Assembly (NCBI GenBank): GCA_030247855.1
Contig: JAPDRN010000033.1
Location: 186,001 to 250,000, forward strand
Source: Knufia peltigerae
Lineage: Eukaryota > Ascomycota > Eurotiomycetes > Chaetothyriales > Trichomeriaceae
Length of the DNA: 64,000 bases
Direction: 5' to 3'
The notes beneath the pieces are model-generated. The model searched no databases, was not told the origin of the DNA, and saw only the letters and a list, made by a program, of their open reading frames with translations. Each line of letters opens with the position of its first letter. The stretch's first letter is position 1. The translations under genes were made by a program, and so were the position numbers. Below, piece by piece: positions 10,308-21,776 of the stretch.

Positions 10308-11774
10308 TTACTTATTCTGCTCCTCTACTTGAGACAGCAGTCGTAACCTCTTTTGGTCTGCGATAATCTTCAGCTTGTCCAACTCCTCTGTTCTGTGCTC
10401 AATCTCCCTCCTGACCTCCTCTTCTGAGGCGACACGGTATTTTAACCGGAGCACGCACGCGGCGAAAAGCACAACTCCCAGTTGAACCGTAATGCCCCAT
10501 TGACCTACAGCCCGCGGACTCTCAGTCGGTGCGCCGTCTTGGTGAATGTAGTGCTCGATCCAGATGATGAACGCGATTACCGTCAGAGGGCCAAATAACA
10601 TTGCAGCAAACAGGACCAATATGACCAGAAGATCAAGGCTGAATAAGAAGAGAGGATGTTGGCGGATTGATGTATGGTTGCTATTCCATTGTCTTGGTGT
10701 TTTCAGACTTAGAGATGTCTGTGGGCTGCGCAGGAAGTTCATGAGGTGCACCCATCCTCGCTTGAAGTCGCCGTTGAAGCTCTGCCAAATCTCTTTTCTC
10801 CTAGTCCACAGCTGTCGAGGCTCGTAGATGGGAACCCGCTCTGTACAGAATTTTAAACGGCCCATGGCCAACAGGAACAGCTGCGCCGCGGTGAAACTGG
10901 TGATGGCGGTATAAATCAAGGGCTGAAAATCATCGCTTCCATAGCCAGCGTCTGTATGTAGTTTGGCTCCTGGGGCATTCGGAGTCAATGCGGATGCTTT
11001 CAGGGAGGTCGCTTGCCGCAATATTTGAGATGTACTGAAGCAAGGATACATGCAGTTCGAAGTGTAGTTGAACCACAAACGATTGTCAAGAAGAGGTTGC
11101 CCAAAAAGTTTCCACACGGTCTGGTTCCAGGTTTGATCCCAGTAGTGCTTATCCCAGCCATTGCTGTTCTGGAATGAATCTCCGTCGTCGACATTGGCAT
11201 AGCAGAAGCGATACTGGGCGGGGGCAACATTGAGATGAGGCCAGAGGATGAGAACTGATATTGATGCGGCAAGCATGACCAGATTCCATACCAAGACCAG
11301 CCTATGGAGGACTGTACTTGCGCGGGTGATTCGTGACCAGCATTGCAGTGGCAGGCCCACGAGATAGGCGGTGATGACCACACTGGTCACGGCATCGATG
11401 TCGAGTTCCAGGTAATCGGGCTGGACTTCGACATAACTTCTGTTCGTGACTAGAGCCTTGATGCCCGCGAAGTAGCCTGTCAAGTTGGTGCTGGAAATGT
11501 ACGGAATCGTTACATTCTGGACAGGTGCCGGGACCAGCCTCGCAGAGAGCAAGATGAAGGTTTGAACGGCTGCAGTGGCAGCGTAGGCGACAGCTGCTCC
11601 GAGAACGGCATGCGCCAGCCAGCCATACCGAGGAGCCCAGAAACTCAGGAACAGGCACACGTAGTAAAGGTATCTCGGCGTTGGGCCGTAAGTGTCGCTG
11701 ATTGGGTAGACACAGGAAATCTCCTGCGCAATCAGAGGAGGATTGTAAGTCGCAGGAGAGTTAAAAGTGGCCAT
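10308..11774 (-). CDS. polytopic membrane protein, unknown function
   Basis: Single-exon gene for 488 residues. It is not recognised as a transporter or enzyme family, but the pattern is that of fungus-specific integral membrane proteins. About seven hydrophobic segments are visible: near residues 35-50, 53-80, 128-147, 158-180, around 295, a long pair near 375-410, and 425-445. Two hydrophilic loops with NxT/NxS sites (NVTIPY, NRSYV, NQTVW, NYTSNC) suggest lumenal or extracellular exposure. The C-terminal 45 residues are highly charged and heptad-like (EEEVRREIEHRTEELDK), probably a short cytoplasmic coiled coil. The start ATG is the only one before the conserved-looking N-terminus. It shares a 3'-3' arrangement with the secreted-protein gene. 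Confidence 0.75.
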   Translation of the reverse strand: MATFNSPATYNPPLIAQEISCVYPISDTYGPTPRYLYYVCLFLSFWAPRYGWLAHAVLGAAVAYAATAAVQTFILLSARLVPAPVQNVTIPYISSTNLTGYFAGIKALVTNRSYVEVQPDYLELDIDAVTSVVITAYLVGLPLQCWSRITRASTVLHRLVLVWNLVMLAASISVLILWPHLNVAPAQYRFCYANVDDGDSFQNSNGWDKHYWDQTWNQTVWKLFGQPLLDNRLWFNYTSNCMYPCFSTSQILRQATSLKASALTPNAPGAKLHTDAGYGSDDFQPLIYTAITSFTAAQLFLLAMGRLKFCTERVPIYEPRQLWTRRKEIWQSFNGDFKRGWVHLMNFLRSPQTSLSLKTPRQWNSNHTSIRQHPLFLFSLDLLVILVLFAAMLFGPLTVIAFIIWIEHYIHQDGAPTESPRAVGQWGITVQLGVVLFAACVLRLKYRVASEEEVRREIEHRTEELDKLKIIADQKRLRLLSQVEEQNK

Positions 11775-12340
11775 GCTGAGAGGGGCAAGACGGTAGCGGA
11801 ATTAGGCAGCGGCTGTCTGAGGGTTACCGAGACTCGACATGGAGATGCACTGACTGAACATGAATCAGTATTGGACAAAGTCGAGAGTATCTTTTCGACA
11901 TTATTAGAAAATGTTAAGACTCGAGTGTCCGTCCTTCGTCAGTAGCACCGGTGAAATGTTGGTTTTGACTTTTTCTCTCTCTTTCTCACTGCTCCAGACG
12001 ACGACGACGTCACTCAACTGGAGCTGTTAAAGTCTTAAGGCGCCAAGACGCTAAGCTACCAAGGTTGGGGTCTCTACATATTTTCAGGCCATGATACGGA
12101 TATATGCATCTTATCTCTCGCGCTGAGCACATCAGAGCAGGATATCAAAAGAATCGAGTATATTTCGGCCTTGAATGAGCGAAGCAGCGTGAAGAAATGG
12201 CATTGTTATCAATCTGTCCATTACTCACCAGAAGTTTTTCTATCACGTTGTCCAATCTGCCATGGGTGAACCGAGATGGCAATACCGGTATCCTCTGTCG
12301 TCTTCGGCATTTTTATGTAGCTGATATGTTTCAAACTGCG
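11775..12340. other. intergenic region upstream of the membrane protein gene
   Basis: About 570 bp between two minus-strand genes. It holds the presumed promoter of the membrane protein gene and the 3' side of the next gene. A short CGACGACGACGACGT run near 11998-12010 is the only simple repeat. No supported gene. Confidence 0.4.
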
Positions 12341-13436
12341 CTACTGTTGAGCACGAGAGCTGTAAGATCTGTCGCCGGCTGAGCCTGCACATTGCTGGCT
12401 AATTCGAAGCCACTCACGGCACCTCCAAACGGCCAGGAATCGAAGGCTGTCCTTTAGTTTCGCTCGGAAGTCGTCCCAGTCGAAGAAGGTCATTTGAGGA
12501 TTATCGTCAAATAGAAAGTCGGCGAGATCAAGTTGAGGAGATGGTTCTGATGGAGGGATAATCGGCATTCGTCTTCCTTTTCGTCTTAAATCCCCAGTTC
12601 TAGGGTTGCGGGTCCAGATCTCCAGAAATACTTCAGAGATTCGTCCTACCCACTGGTATCCTTTGAACATCACTGGGCCGTATTCTCCCTCAAGAGAGAA
12701 CTCTCTTGCTGTAATCTGAGCCCCCTCCTGAGGGGTATCAAGTTCGTCACAGATAGCCAAGTCGAAATCAAGTGGGCATTGGTAATCTGGGCTTTCTGTG
12801 ATGTTGATGAGAACGGCCATAGAGCACGCTGGTTGACCGACAAGCCAGAGTCGAAGGTCATCCTGAAGATCGTCATACTTTTGAGAGAAGCCAATCTCAA
12901 GGGCCCATTTAAGCTCATCTTGAGTATTGTCGTCATTTCTCACAAAAATTCCGATATCTGGGGTTTTGATTGAACTCCGATACTCTTCGGTAAAACCATT
13001 CACTCTAAGATTTGTACATATCGTAATTCGATCACGCTGAGTCTTGGAAAAGACTTGATCGAATAGACGAATAAAGTGTTGATAGAGAAAGCCGACTGTA
13101 ATTTCGTGTATACGGGAAGCCATGGTGTAGATCTTGAGAGTTGAAGTCGCAGAGTTATATGAGAATCTAGGCCACCTATAGAACTGAGTTAGTAAGATAT
13201 TACTTCACAAATCAACGAGATTAGAAGAGAGCGAAGAGCAAGAATAATCGTACTTTTCAGATTCCGAACCGTCAAGATCGAACTTCGCACAAAGACTTGA
13301 CCACTCGAGCCCTGATATTCTGCAGATAATGACTTTTTCGAAGTTGAAGTCAATATCTCTCAGTTGTGGGTTGTATAGTTGCTGTAGATATCTACGCGCT
13401 TGTTCAAAGCCAGTTGAAGGCTGTTGTGTGGCTGCT
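12341..13436 (-). CDS. fungal hypothetical protein with PD-(D/E)XK-like core, N-terminus incomplete
   Basis: The main exon (13175-12341) carries MASRIHEITVGFLYQHF and a core KTPDIGIF ... WALEIGFSQKYDDLQDDLRLWL. This Asp ... Glu-x-Gly-x-Ser arrangement resembles PD-(D/E)XK nuclease-like proteins common in fungal genomes. The ATG of that exon is internal. Upstream, 13436-13254 encodes in frame a stretch including LQQLYNPQLRDIDFNFEKVI and ends in GTACG. The intron 13176-13253 closes with CTATAG, joining SESEK to WPRFSYNSATS and on to IYTMASRIHE. A stop lies just upstream of 13436, so the true start lies in a further 5' exon or the gene is truncated; I could not place an ATG. Function is unknown. 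The lysine expected of an active PD-(D/E)XK site is not evident. Confidence 0.6.
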
Positions 13437-14710
13437 AAGAATTGTTAACGGCTGATATAGGGGAGAGCGTAAAGGTATCCTGACCATGCCGCCGAGATAC
13501 AAGCAAGCCCGAGCTACTTATACAGCGTTCTGAATCCATTTTTTGAGACATTGAACAAAGCTTGATGATATGATGGTGAAGTCAAGTCTCGCTCCCCAAC
13601 AAGAGAGAAGGTCAGAGAGGGTGCGGTTATGCCACGCTTGTCGAAAAGACTCAAGTAATAAGAGACAAATCTTATTCTTGAAGAAAGAGACCCAAAAAGG
13701 GGACTCGGATTCAGAGATGGGATGAAAATTGTGAGACGACAAAGGACAAAGGATGCGCTCGGTGAGCTACTTATAGCTCTAACAGAATTTCGAGGGGCCC
13801 AGGCTCGTGGCGGAATGTTTCATTCCTGGCCGCGTCAACGCATTCCAGATAACGCAATTTCCTGCTTCGTAGCGTTAGGAATGCAAGATCACAGTCTCGT
13901 AACTCTCTTACATGCGCACTCAGTCGCCTCGAAGACTTCCGGTACCATGTTCAAGACAGGGTGAAAGGGGATTGGAGTCAGCGACTCAGAGCGATGGCCC
14001 TAGGCCGAAGTTGAGCCGGAATAGAGTCGGCCCAAGTAAGAGCGGCGCGACGTGACGTAGATTAGATACGAGGTATGTCTCTTGTTCGCAAGGGCCTTTA
14101 GGTGTTGAACACAGATTCTTGTACTCATTGCTCCACTCTCAGAACCACGCTTGCCTGCCACTTACAGTAAGTAAGAGCTCGTTCTGAAACTTGGCAGGAG
14201 CCAAAGAATGGTATCGATATTGCTCTCGCTAGTTTGTCGTTCGGTGAATTTTGGAGTGGCGATCAGGTTATTTTTCTCAAGTCTTCGGGTTTCATTCGAG
14301 AAGCCCGTCAAGTATGGTGGCCCTGAATTAGCTATACACATAGTTTATAGTAGAGTTGACTTCGGAGGTCTCCCAAGACTCGAATCTCGAAGTCATAGAC
14401 TAGCAGCTATAATTCTACTTTTATAGTGAGCAAAGATATCTAACCCCGAATTCTGCTGGGCCCGATGTCTACTCACATCCCGGCACCTCTCTAGATATGT
14501 CTAATGCCGAATTCCTTGTACTAGCACCTGGATCTTGCAATTCGCCTGGGAAACCTCGTGGGACCTAGTGAACTCGACAAGACTCGGACTTTGCATAGTA
14601 GCCTACTCTAATTCTTCCGGGAGTAACTGGTAAAGAATGCATGAGAATGAATACCGGCTCCGGCGTAGCAAGACATCTATTTCCACACTATGAGCCCGAG
14701 AAGCTATCAT
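13437..14710. other. intergenic region, 1.3 kb
   Basis: Between two minus-strand genes. It should contain the missing first exon and promoter of the PD-(D/E)XK-like gene and the P450 3' flank. Open frames here (13518-13742, 13722-13964, 14208-14426) are short and unlike known proteins. No RNA gene or long repeat seen. Confidence 0.35.
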
Positions 14711-16460
14711 TCACACCTTTTCGAATATCAATTCGCATCTTCCGCCTTTTGGTAGGACCAGAAAATGGTCCGTCATTGACATACTATCCTCTGTAGTCGT
14801 TGGCGCCACTTGCACCTTGAATCTCCGCAGTAATGTCGCAGTAATTAGCTTTAATTCCATTATAGCAAGGCTTTTCCCAAGGCAGGCACGAGGGCCAGTA
14901 GAGAACGGCATGAAAAGAGTCTTCATCTCGGTCGTGATTTGTAGGGGATCTACCCAGCGCTCAGGAATAAATGCATCTGGGTTGGGAAATACGGCCGGGT
15001 CACGCTGGGTGGTATAACATTGTGCAGACACCACAGTCTACGCGAAGATGACGTGTGGTTAGCTGTGAGCCTGTAAGAGAGGGTTCGAAATTCGAAACGC
15101 ACCTGCTCTGGTATAAAGACTCCATTCAAGACTCGTCCGTCAGTAGGTACTACCCTTGGCAAACTTGCCGGAGCTGCAGGGTGTAGGCGTAGAGCCTCAT
15201 TGATCACAGCTGCAAGCACGGGCAGGTCTAAGACATCGCTATAGGATGGCATTCCATTCGCCCACGGCTCTTGAGCTGAGAGTTCTGCGCGGAGACGCGA
15301 TTGCCAGGTGGGATGCCGAGTAAGCTCCCAGAAGAGATACGTGAGAGTCGTGCTTGTGGTATCTGTTGTCGTGTGAGTCGATCCTCCCAAAACAGCAAAG
15401 ATCATTTCACCCTACCTGTTCCTGCAAACACCAAGTTGCCAATTTCGGTGTGCACGTCGAAGTCTGTCAAGGCTTCGTCTAAGCTCTTGGGAACCAAGAT
15501 CTTTGTCAAGAGATCCTTGCGTCCCGAGTCACGGCCATACTGTGCCACGTATCTGTCGAATGCGTCTACTCCATACTGAACACTGTCAGTATGTACGTCG
15601 CTGGAGGAAACAGACGGGACGATCTCACCTGATGAAGTCGATCTTTGGACTCTAGGAAACGTCTCAGTGGTGGAATCGGTAACCATCGAAGAACCTGGGA
15701 CACTCCAAAGAACGCGCTTTCGATACTCGCCACCATGAAAGAATTATCCATGTCTACCAAAAAAGGAGGTGTTGACGTGGAGTCGAGACCGCCAAAAGAT
15801 TGTCCCAGGAAGAGTTCACCTGAACCACGTCAGACAGCTGTGTCAAGGATGGCTAATGGTCATAGACAGGTTTAAATACCGATAATGTCAAAGGCAAGCA
15901 AACGGAATAGAAGTAACATATCTAATGGCTTGCCAACTCGACCATCGATAATTGCTACCAATTTCTCAATTTTTTGCTTGATGAGCGGCTCTGTGTTATT
16001 GAGATTAGACTGCGAAAATGCGTGGCTTAACAGTCGTCGTCGCTGACTGTGCTCTGTTTTGTTTCTCATAGAGAATATACCAATATATGGCTTGCTGAAA
16101 TCATCATAGATAGGCGCTTTCATATACTGTGTCTGCTGAGAATATATCTCTTTCACAGCCTCAGCGTTTGCATAGGAAACCTCTTTGGGACCGACGCGCA
16201 CTGTAGATCCGTACTTCTTGTGAAGGTTGTGCAGTGTGGTTGTGCGGCTGCCAGCCAAGTCGATAACAAGCAGCCATTTGGAAGTGACCTTTGCGAGGAG
16301 TGGTCCTGGAACTCGGCGGAGTGGCGAGAGAAATACGTTCTGTATAATCTGAAAGCAGTTTAGTCTTGCTGGTATCACATTGGCGGACTTTTGGTAGACT
16401 GACTTGCCATAGTAACACTCCTGCAAGAATGCAAGAACACGCGATAATATAGATATACAT
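14711..16460 (-). CDS. cytochrome P450 monooxygenase (microsomal, class E)
   Basis: Heme-thiolate monooxygenase anchored in the ER by an N-terminal helix (MYIYIIACSCILAGVLLW). Six exons (16460-16404, 16348-15880, 15819-15629, 15575-15416, 15362-15103, 15037-14711) give 487 residues, standard for the family. Marks in order: the proline-rich hinge PLRRVPGP, the oxygen-binding helix I AGTDTTSTT (created only when the 53-nt intron 15363-15415 is removed), ExxR in NEALRLHP, the PERW motif in FIPERWVDP and the heme loop FSTGPRACLG. The architecture resembles fungal benzoate-4-monooxygenase or trichothecene-hydroxylase-like P450s, but the substrate cannot be assigned. It lies alone between regulators and hypotheticals, without an obvious reductase partner nearby. 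Confidence 0.9.
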
Positions 16461-17072
16461 GGTGTATGCTTGGGTTTTCCCAACCTAATAGCAAGCTCAC
16501 ATAGTAGAATTACGAAAGAATCCAGTGAGGATTTATTCCTTTCCAGTCCCCACGGCGAATTGCACTCTTCTCCAGTCCTCCAGAAAACTACCCCAGATCC
16601 GAGTTCTTGGGAAAGTGCTAATGCTACTTGGCAGCCTGCAGCTGTATGTGGCAGAGTGTCAGTGAAGGGCCGACATGTCTAACCCGCCCACCGGCTATCA
16701 GTCGCTACTCCAACTCGGAAGTCTTGGAGAGTTCAACCCACCTCCACCGGGTCAAGGTTTGTACCGATCTTTGCTGTATCCAGACTCTACAAGAAGGATT
16801 GCCGGGAACATGAAGGATGTTTCGCCAGACACTTTCCAGTCCAAAGAGTAGCTATCGTCATAGGCATCAAAAGCCATAGACCAGTTCAAATCCGCAACCG
16901 GCAACTGCTAGATAGAGCACCACCTCAGGACCAAAAGGTTTGGTGACGGCGTCGGTGTGGATAGGTGATTTAAGGACCTATAGGTCATATGAACCTTGAT
17001 GTTTACATTATGATGTATGATTTCGCAGGCAAGCTGGGGTACTCATGCTGGTACACTCAGGACACAGCTGCG
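16461..17072. other. intergenic region upstream of P450
   Basis: About 610 bp holding the P450 promoter and the 3' flank of the next minus-strand gene. Short open frames on the plus strand have no recognisable content. Confidence 0.4.
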
Positions 17073-18841
17073 TCAGTTCCTTTGCAGTACTGTGGCTTCG
17101 AAAATGGGTGTGTCCATTAATAGACCTATGGTCTTTGCCATTTCTTCACAGCATGGCCATGGCATCCCGTCAAGTTCCTGCTTGAACTGAAGCAGCATCT
17201 TTCTCACTCCCTTGGGTTCCCCAATTTGCACACTGCTGAAAGTGTGTTTTGCCCAGAGAACAAGACCGGCATGGAAAACGACGATTGGCAGCCATATCGG
17301 ACATAAACAACCTCCCGAGACAAGCTGTGACCGCATTGCTGCGCTATCCAAAACAAGCCAGGCCAGACGGACTGCTTCTTCTGATACCGAGAAGGCATAG
17401 CTCGAGATGGGCGGTGTTCTCGCATCCGGATAGCCTGCTAAAGATGGCAAATTTAGCACGTGAGGACAAGTCAGGTATAATCTACAGTAATAGTAGAATG
17501 CCATAATCTCAGCCGACACACATTCATGGACTTGGCGATACCACCTGTCCAAAGCGAGGGACAGAATATTCTCCATGCGTTCCAACTCGGTATGTGAAGA
17601 AAGAGGAGCGAAGGGGTTCCCTCTGCGAGCCCTTTGATCTGGCCATCTATCAGTGTGGACAATTTGTCCCAGGGAGGTTCGGAGATAGATAAGATCAGAG
17701 ACTATAGCCATCAGAAGAAGAAGAGCATCTTCATCGGAGGTGACCTCCAATAATGCGTCTGCCGTGATACAATTACATCTCTGATCGATCAGAGCTCCAT
17801 AAACATCTTGAAACTCGGCTTTGGAGCCTGGCATTGTCGTCCAAAGTTCTCTTGAACTAAATGTGCTGACTGGTGGAAAGAAGTGGAGAGCGTTAATGAT
17901 ATCGATCAGCCAAATACAGCAGATGAATGCTTCACTGTCAGATATATCAGTCAGGATAGACGATAGAACAGCCGTTCACTGACCTGCTCGATGACGCAGA
18001 GGTACTAAGTTGCTCTTCCACCTGTTTCGGATCATTGAACCGCATTCGACGTGCAATCTGTAGTATTAGCAGGAACACCTTCTTCTTGCAACGTATTTTC
18101 TTACGGTGGCGGCAGAGCATAAAACAACACCAGCCTTGGTTCGAACTGAGTTGTCTAGGCTCAGAACTGCGTACAAATTACACAGAATCGCCTATAGGAA
18201 GGGCAGGTTTGTGAGCTCAAAGTCGTTCTCCTTGAAAAGCGTCCCTTACAGCGATTAGTAGCTCAACTGAGCGGGCTTCTCTGTTATCAACTTCCATCGT
18301 GCTGCCCCAAAGACCCTGAGATGCCAGGCACAAATCCCTTGACATCGTAATGTTCGCACCGGCATGAACAGACGCCACGCAACCGATTGCGAAACACAAC
18401 GGTGATGTGATGTGATGACGTGTTGGTGAAGGAATAGGCAATCGGCCAAGGAAAGGATGCGTCGAACAGCAACTAGCAAAGACTTCTCTGAGATAAGCCA
18501 GTTTGCTGGACGATGGGAGTTCGTCGGGAAAGTCTGACAGTAGAGCTAAAGGGTAGGTATATTTTCTCTGCTCTCTCTGCTCATAAACCTGAAAGAGCAT
18601 GAGAAAAACATCACATGTGGACGTGCTCACGAACCTCAAGGTCTAGATGCATAAGAGACTTATTGTCCAGGGCGTCAGAGCTTGCTAATAGCGATGTCCT
18701 GTAGTGTGACATGAACGCGGGCTCGGGCAATTCGGTAGCCTCTCGAACATCGTGGCAGGATGGATCTCTTTCTCCGGGCCAGTTCGACTCGAGATGTGTA
18801 TTTGTGAGAGCCCGTTCCATCGAGATTGCAAATATTGTCAT
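17073..18841 (-). CDS. fungal-specific transcription factor domain protein lacking a zinc domain
   Basis: Five exons (18841-18635, 18588-18250, 18191-18105, 18057-17984, 17934-17073) join in frame to 522 residues. The body matches the fungal_trans middle homology region found in C2H2/Zn2Cys6 regulators: helical segments such as AILCNLYAVLSLDNS, SAATIARRMRFND and EAFICCIWLIDIINALHFFP, then a charged and aromatic-rich C-terminal half. No Cys-rich DNA-binding domain is present between ATG 18841 and the divergent gene, so it is either a truncated regulator or a co-regulator without DNA contact. The donor of the first intron reads GTTCGT, weaker than the others, and the true start could lie further upstream. 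It is divergent from a full C2H2-Zn2Cys6 regulator 433 bp away. Confidence 0.68.
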
Positions 18842-19274
18842 GAGATGGGATTCTGCAGGTCGCTTGTTGAGAAGATTGCAATCTGCCTGGTGCCAGAACA
18901 ACACAGGCCAAGGCGAATACCTACTCGTTGTGTCATGCAGCCCGGTCAGCCTCACCGCGAGTCTCAAGTCTCTCACTCATGTTACTCAAGCCTTCAAGCG
19001 TGGCATAATCTGGGAAGCGCAATCGGATCCGTTGGAGTTGGATCATAAAACTGCAAGCTACCCCAGCTTCCGACATGCATTCTACATTCTCACTTACTAA
19101 GCACCCCAGCTTCCGTGCTTCCGTGCTTCCGTTGCCCCATGCTGTTTGGATAAGCCACTGGTGTACCCCAGATTTCAGCATGTCTATTCAACCCCAGGCT
19201 TGTTGAGGTCAGTGAGATTCGCGCAGCACTGAAACAGCCATATCACACGGCCTTGTATCAGTCTAAGCTATGAG
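18842..19274. promoter_or_regulatory. divergent promoter between two regulator genes with CTTCCG repeats
   Basis: The 433-bp shared upstream region contains three perfect tandem copies of the octamer GCTTCCGT (19109-19132). A 12-bp direct repeat CCCCAGCTTCCG occurs at 19061-19072 and 19104-19115. The recurring CGGAAG half-site (reverse strand) is the kind of sequence bound by Zn2Cys6 proteins, so autoregulation by the adjacent regulator is plausible. That is inference from position and repetition. Confidence 0.45.
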
Positions 19275-21666
19275 ATGACGAGGAAGCAGGCCCCGGACAA
19301 GAAGGTCAGTTACAAAAATTGCCCAGTGAGGCAACGGATTCTCGCTGTTTTGTTTCGCCCGAAACTTGCACTGACGCTCTTCTAGTGCGACATCTGCGGG
19401 CGCACATTTGCCCGTAATGAGCATTTGGAACGACATCGAAGAACTCGTGGGTGGAACCATCTTTAGCCAACACATGGGCCTTTGAGACCTCGTCTAATGT
19501 CGAATCCGTCCCAGATACAAGAGAGCGGCCTTATGATTGCCCATACTGCCAAATTAAATTCCCTCGTGCTGATGTTCGCGAGAAACACATCAAGCGATTC
19601 CACACCACAGAAGCTCTCAAGAATCATGGGATTGAGAAAGTCAGACCTGTTCAGTACGAACGATCTAAGCACGCATGCGACCGCTGTCGGAAAGGAAAAT
19701 TAAAATGTAACGACCAGCGCCCTTGCAAGCCATGTTGGACACGAGGACTACCATGCATTATCTCATCCCGCAAGATAGAGCCTGGGAGGACGGCAATCCC
19801 CGAAGTAGATGCACTTGCATTTGCGGATGATCTGAACGATTGCAGCGTGATTAACATCTCCGCCTTCCCAGCAAGTGCCGAGTCGATGGAGCCTCATACT
19901 AGCAACTGCCTTACTGAATCAACTGCATCTGCCTTTCACTCAAATGCTCCAGATAACAGTGAGGTTGGGTTGCTAGAAGAGCTACGCTCTGTGCTACCAG
20001 GGCCTTCAGCCGCCTCAGTACAACGCTCGGCATCTCCAGCAGGGCAAGAGCAGGGGCAGACTCTTCCCTCATCCAACTTCCACACTTCGTTCGGCCACGA
20101 TATGGGAGCGAGTTTCGGGGACATTAGCACCACTGAGTGGACTCATGGTGATTTTCAATTGATGGATGACAACTGGGAACTTCCTCTGCTTGTAGGTTCT
20201 TCTCCACAAGGCGCGTGCTATAGCCGATCTAACAAATATCAAAGGAGGTCGAAACATGGCTTCAAGATCTTGGTAGCCCCAAGGAAACCTTTTGGACCCA
20301 GTCTCAGCCGTCCTTGTCTAACAGTCGGCGAATTGACAATGCCGTTAAAATCATGCAGGAACACTTTCAACGACGATCGCGCGGCTCTAGTCCAGCAATG
20401 AATCAGCCTAAACGGCTATGGTATTCAGCACCACCCCTGCTTCAGATGTACGATAAAGAGGTCATCAATGTCCTTCTCAACCTTGCCCGACGCCATCTGG
20501 GTACAACCTTCCGCGTTTTCGCTGATTTTCAAGCAACTAGAGATACTACCCACGAGCTATGTCTCGCGATGGCCGCGGTGGGCGGACTCTATTCCATTGT
20601 CAAGGATAGTGCAACCATTGCAAAGTCTTTGTATAACGATGCACGAAGAATCCACCTTGAAAAGATATATTCGTGGGCGTCGCCTTCGTCTTTTGACATG
20701 GCACTCAATTCTGTTAAAACATTCATCCTTCTGGCTATTTACGGAATCTGTAGCGGCGACAAAAGGAGCTACGAGTTCGTTGAAGTCTATCACCTCACCG
20801 CAACGGATGCAATCAAGCACTGTATACGCATGGCGCCAACAAAGCTTGAACCGGCCCAGCACCAAGAACTGTTATCAACCTTCGAAGCAGTAGACATTCT
20901 GGATTGCTATTTTGTAGTCCTTCTCCAGCGCCCTCCTTATCATTTATCTCTGCCACTTGACCGCAGTCAACAATTGTCCGCCTTCAAACTCGACATGACT
21001 GCGCTACTTCAACCAGACCGCCCGCTCACGTCCATCTGCGGCAGCCTGCGCGAAGTTGCAGTCCTGAGCATATACACATGGGCTGCGAGCCCCCGAGGGC
21101 GCGAGTACTCACGTGTGCAGCAGCTGTGGAACCCAAACTTCATTGAACTCGCCTTGGAACGCTGGGTAAATTCAATCCCATCTTCTATGATGATGTCGGA
21201 GCTTCCATCCATCTTGATCTATCATTTATCTCATCTTCATCTTCAAGTCAATTTTGGGATTCTTCAACGATTTTCTCACATCTTCGTGAAAGTACCAGAC
21301 GCCCCTTCGGAGAAGAAGATCTTTGATACGATACGCGAGTGTATCTGTGCGCCATCTTTTAGGGCTGCCGTATGGCATTCTCATGCCATTATTCGCGTCG
21401 TCAGGGAGATGGTTGCGGCATCTGGGCGACGGCAGCTGCGTATCTCAGAGCATGCTCACATATTTGAGCCTCCACACCTACCATATTGTATTTATTTCGC
21501 TACACTAGTGGTATGGTACCACGAATATGTCAAGAGTGGACTTGTCTCCGCAGCTAGGGAGATGTGTCTAGAGAACGGTATACATCTTCTGAGTATGCTC
21601 AAAGTTCAAGTGGCGAAAGTGCTCGCGAACGCGCTACGCGAGCTTTTCCCCCAGCAGATCATCTAG
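19275..21666 (+). CDS. C2H2-plus-Zn2Cys6 transcription factor
   Basis: Nuclear regulator with two kinds of zinc domain. Four exons (19275-19304, 19386-19446, 19515-20191, 20245-21666) sum to 729 residues. The first exon gives MTRKQAPDKK. C2H2 finger 1 uses C11, C14, H27, H31 and finger 2 uses C39, C42, H55, H60; the linker THTRERPYD is formed by splicing 19447-19514. A Zn2Cys6 cluster follows with C85, C88, C95, C101, C104 and C111. After a Ser/Pro-rich region, the fungal_trans domain runs from about residue 330 to the end (QPSLSNSRRIDNAVKIM onward; MAAVGGLYS, WNPNFIELALERWV). Combined C2H2-Zn2Cys6 regulators are a known fungal class. It is divergent from a regulator-like gene without zinc domains and 110 bp from the convergent FAD monooxygenase fusion, whose regulation it may control. 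Confidence 0.88.
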
Positions 21667-21776
21667 AATTCTAAGGAGCAATACAATGCAAGCATATGAG
21701 AAATGACTAAACTGAATCTGACCATATTTTTCACACTGTCAGCAACTTGTTTGTTGCCAGTCTGCCGTAGGTTGCA

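Noticed and set aside
15363..15415. Apparent frameshift in helix I of the first P450
   Set aside because: A 53-nt GT-AG intron restores the exact motif AGTDTTSTT and the total exon length is a multiple of three.
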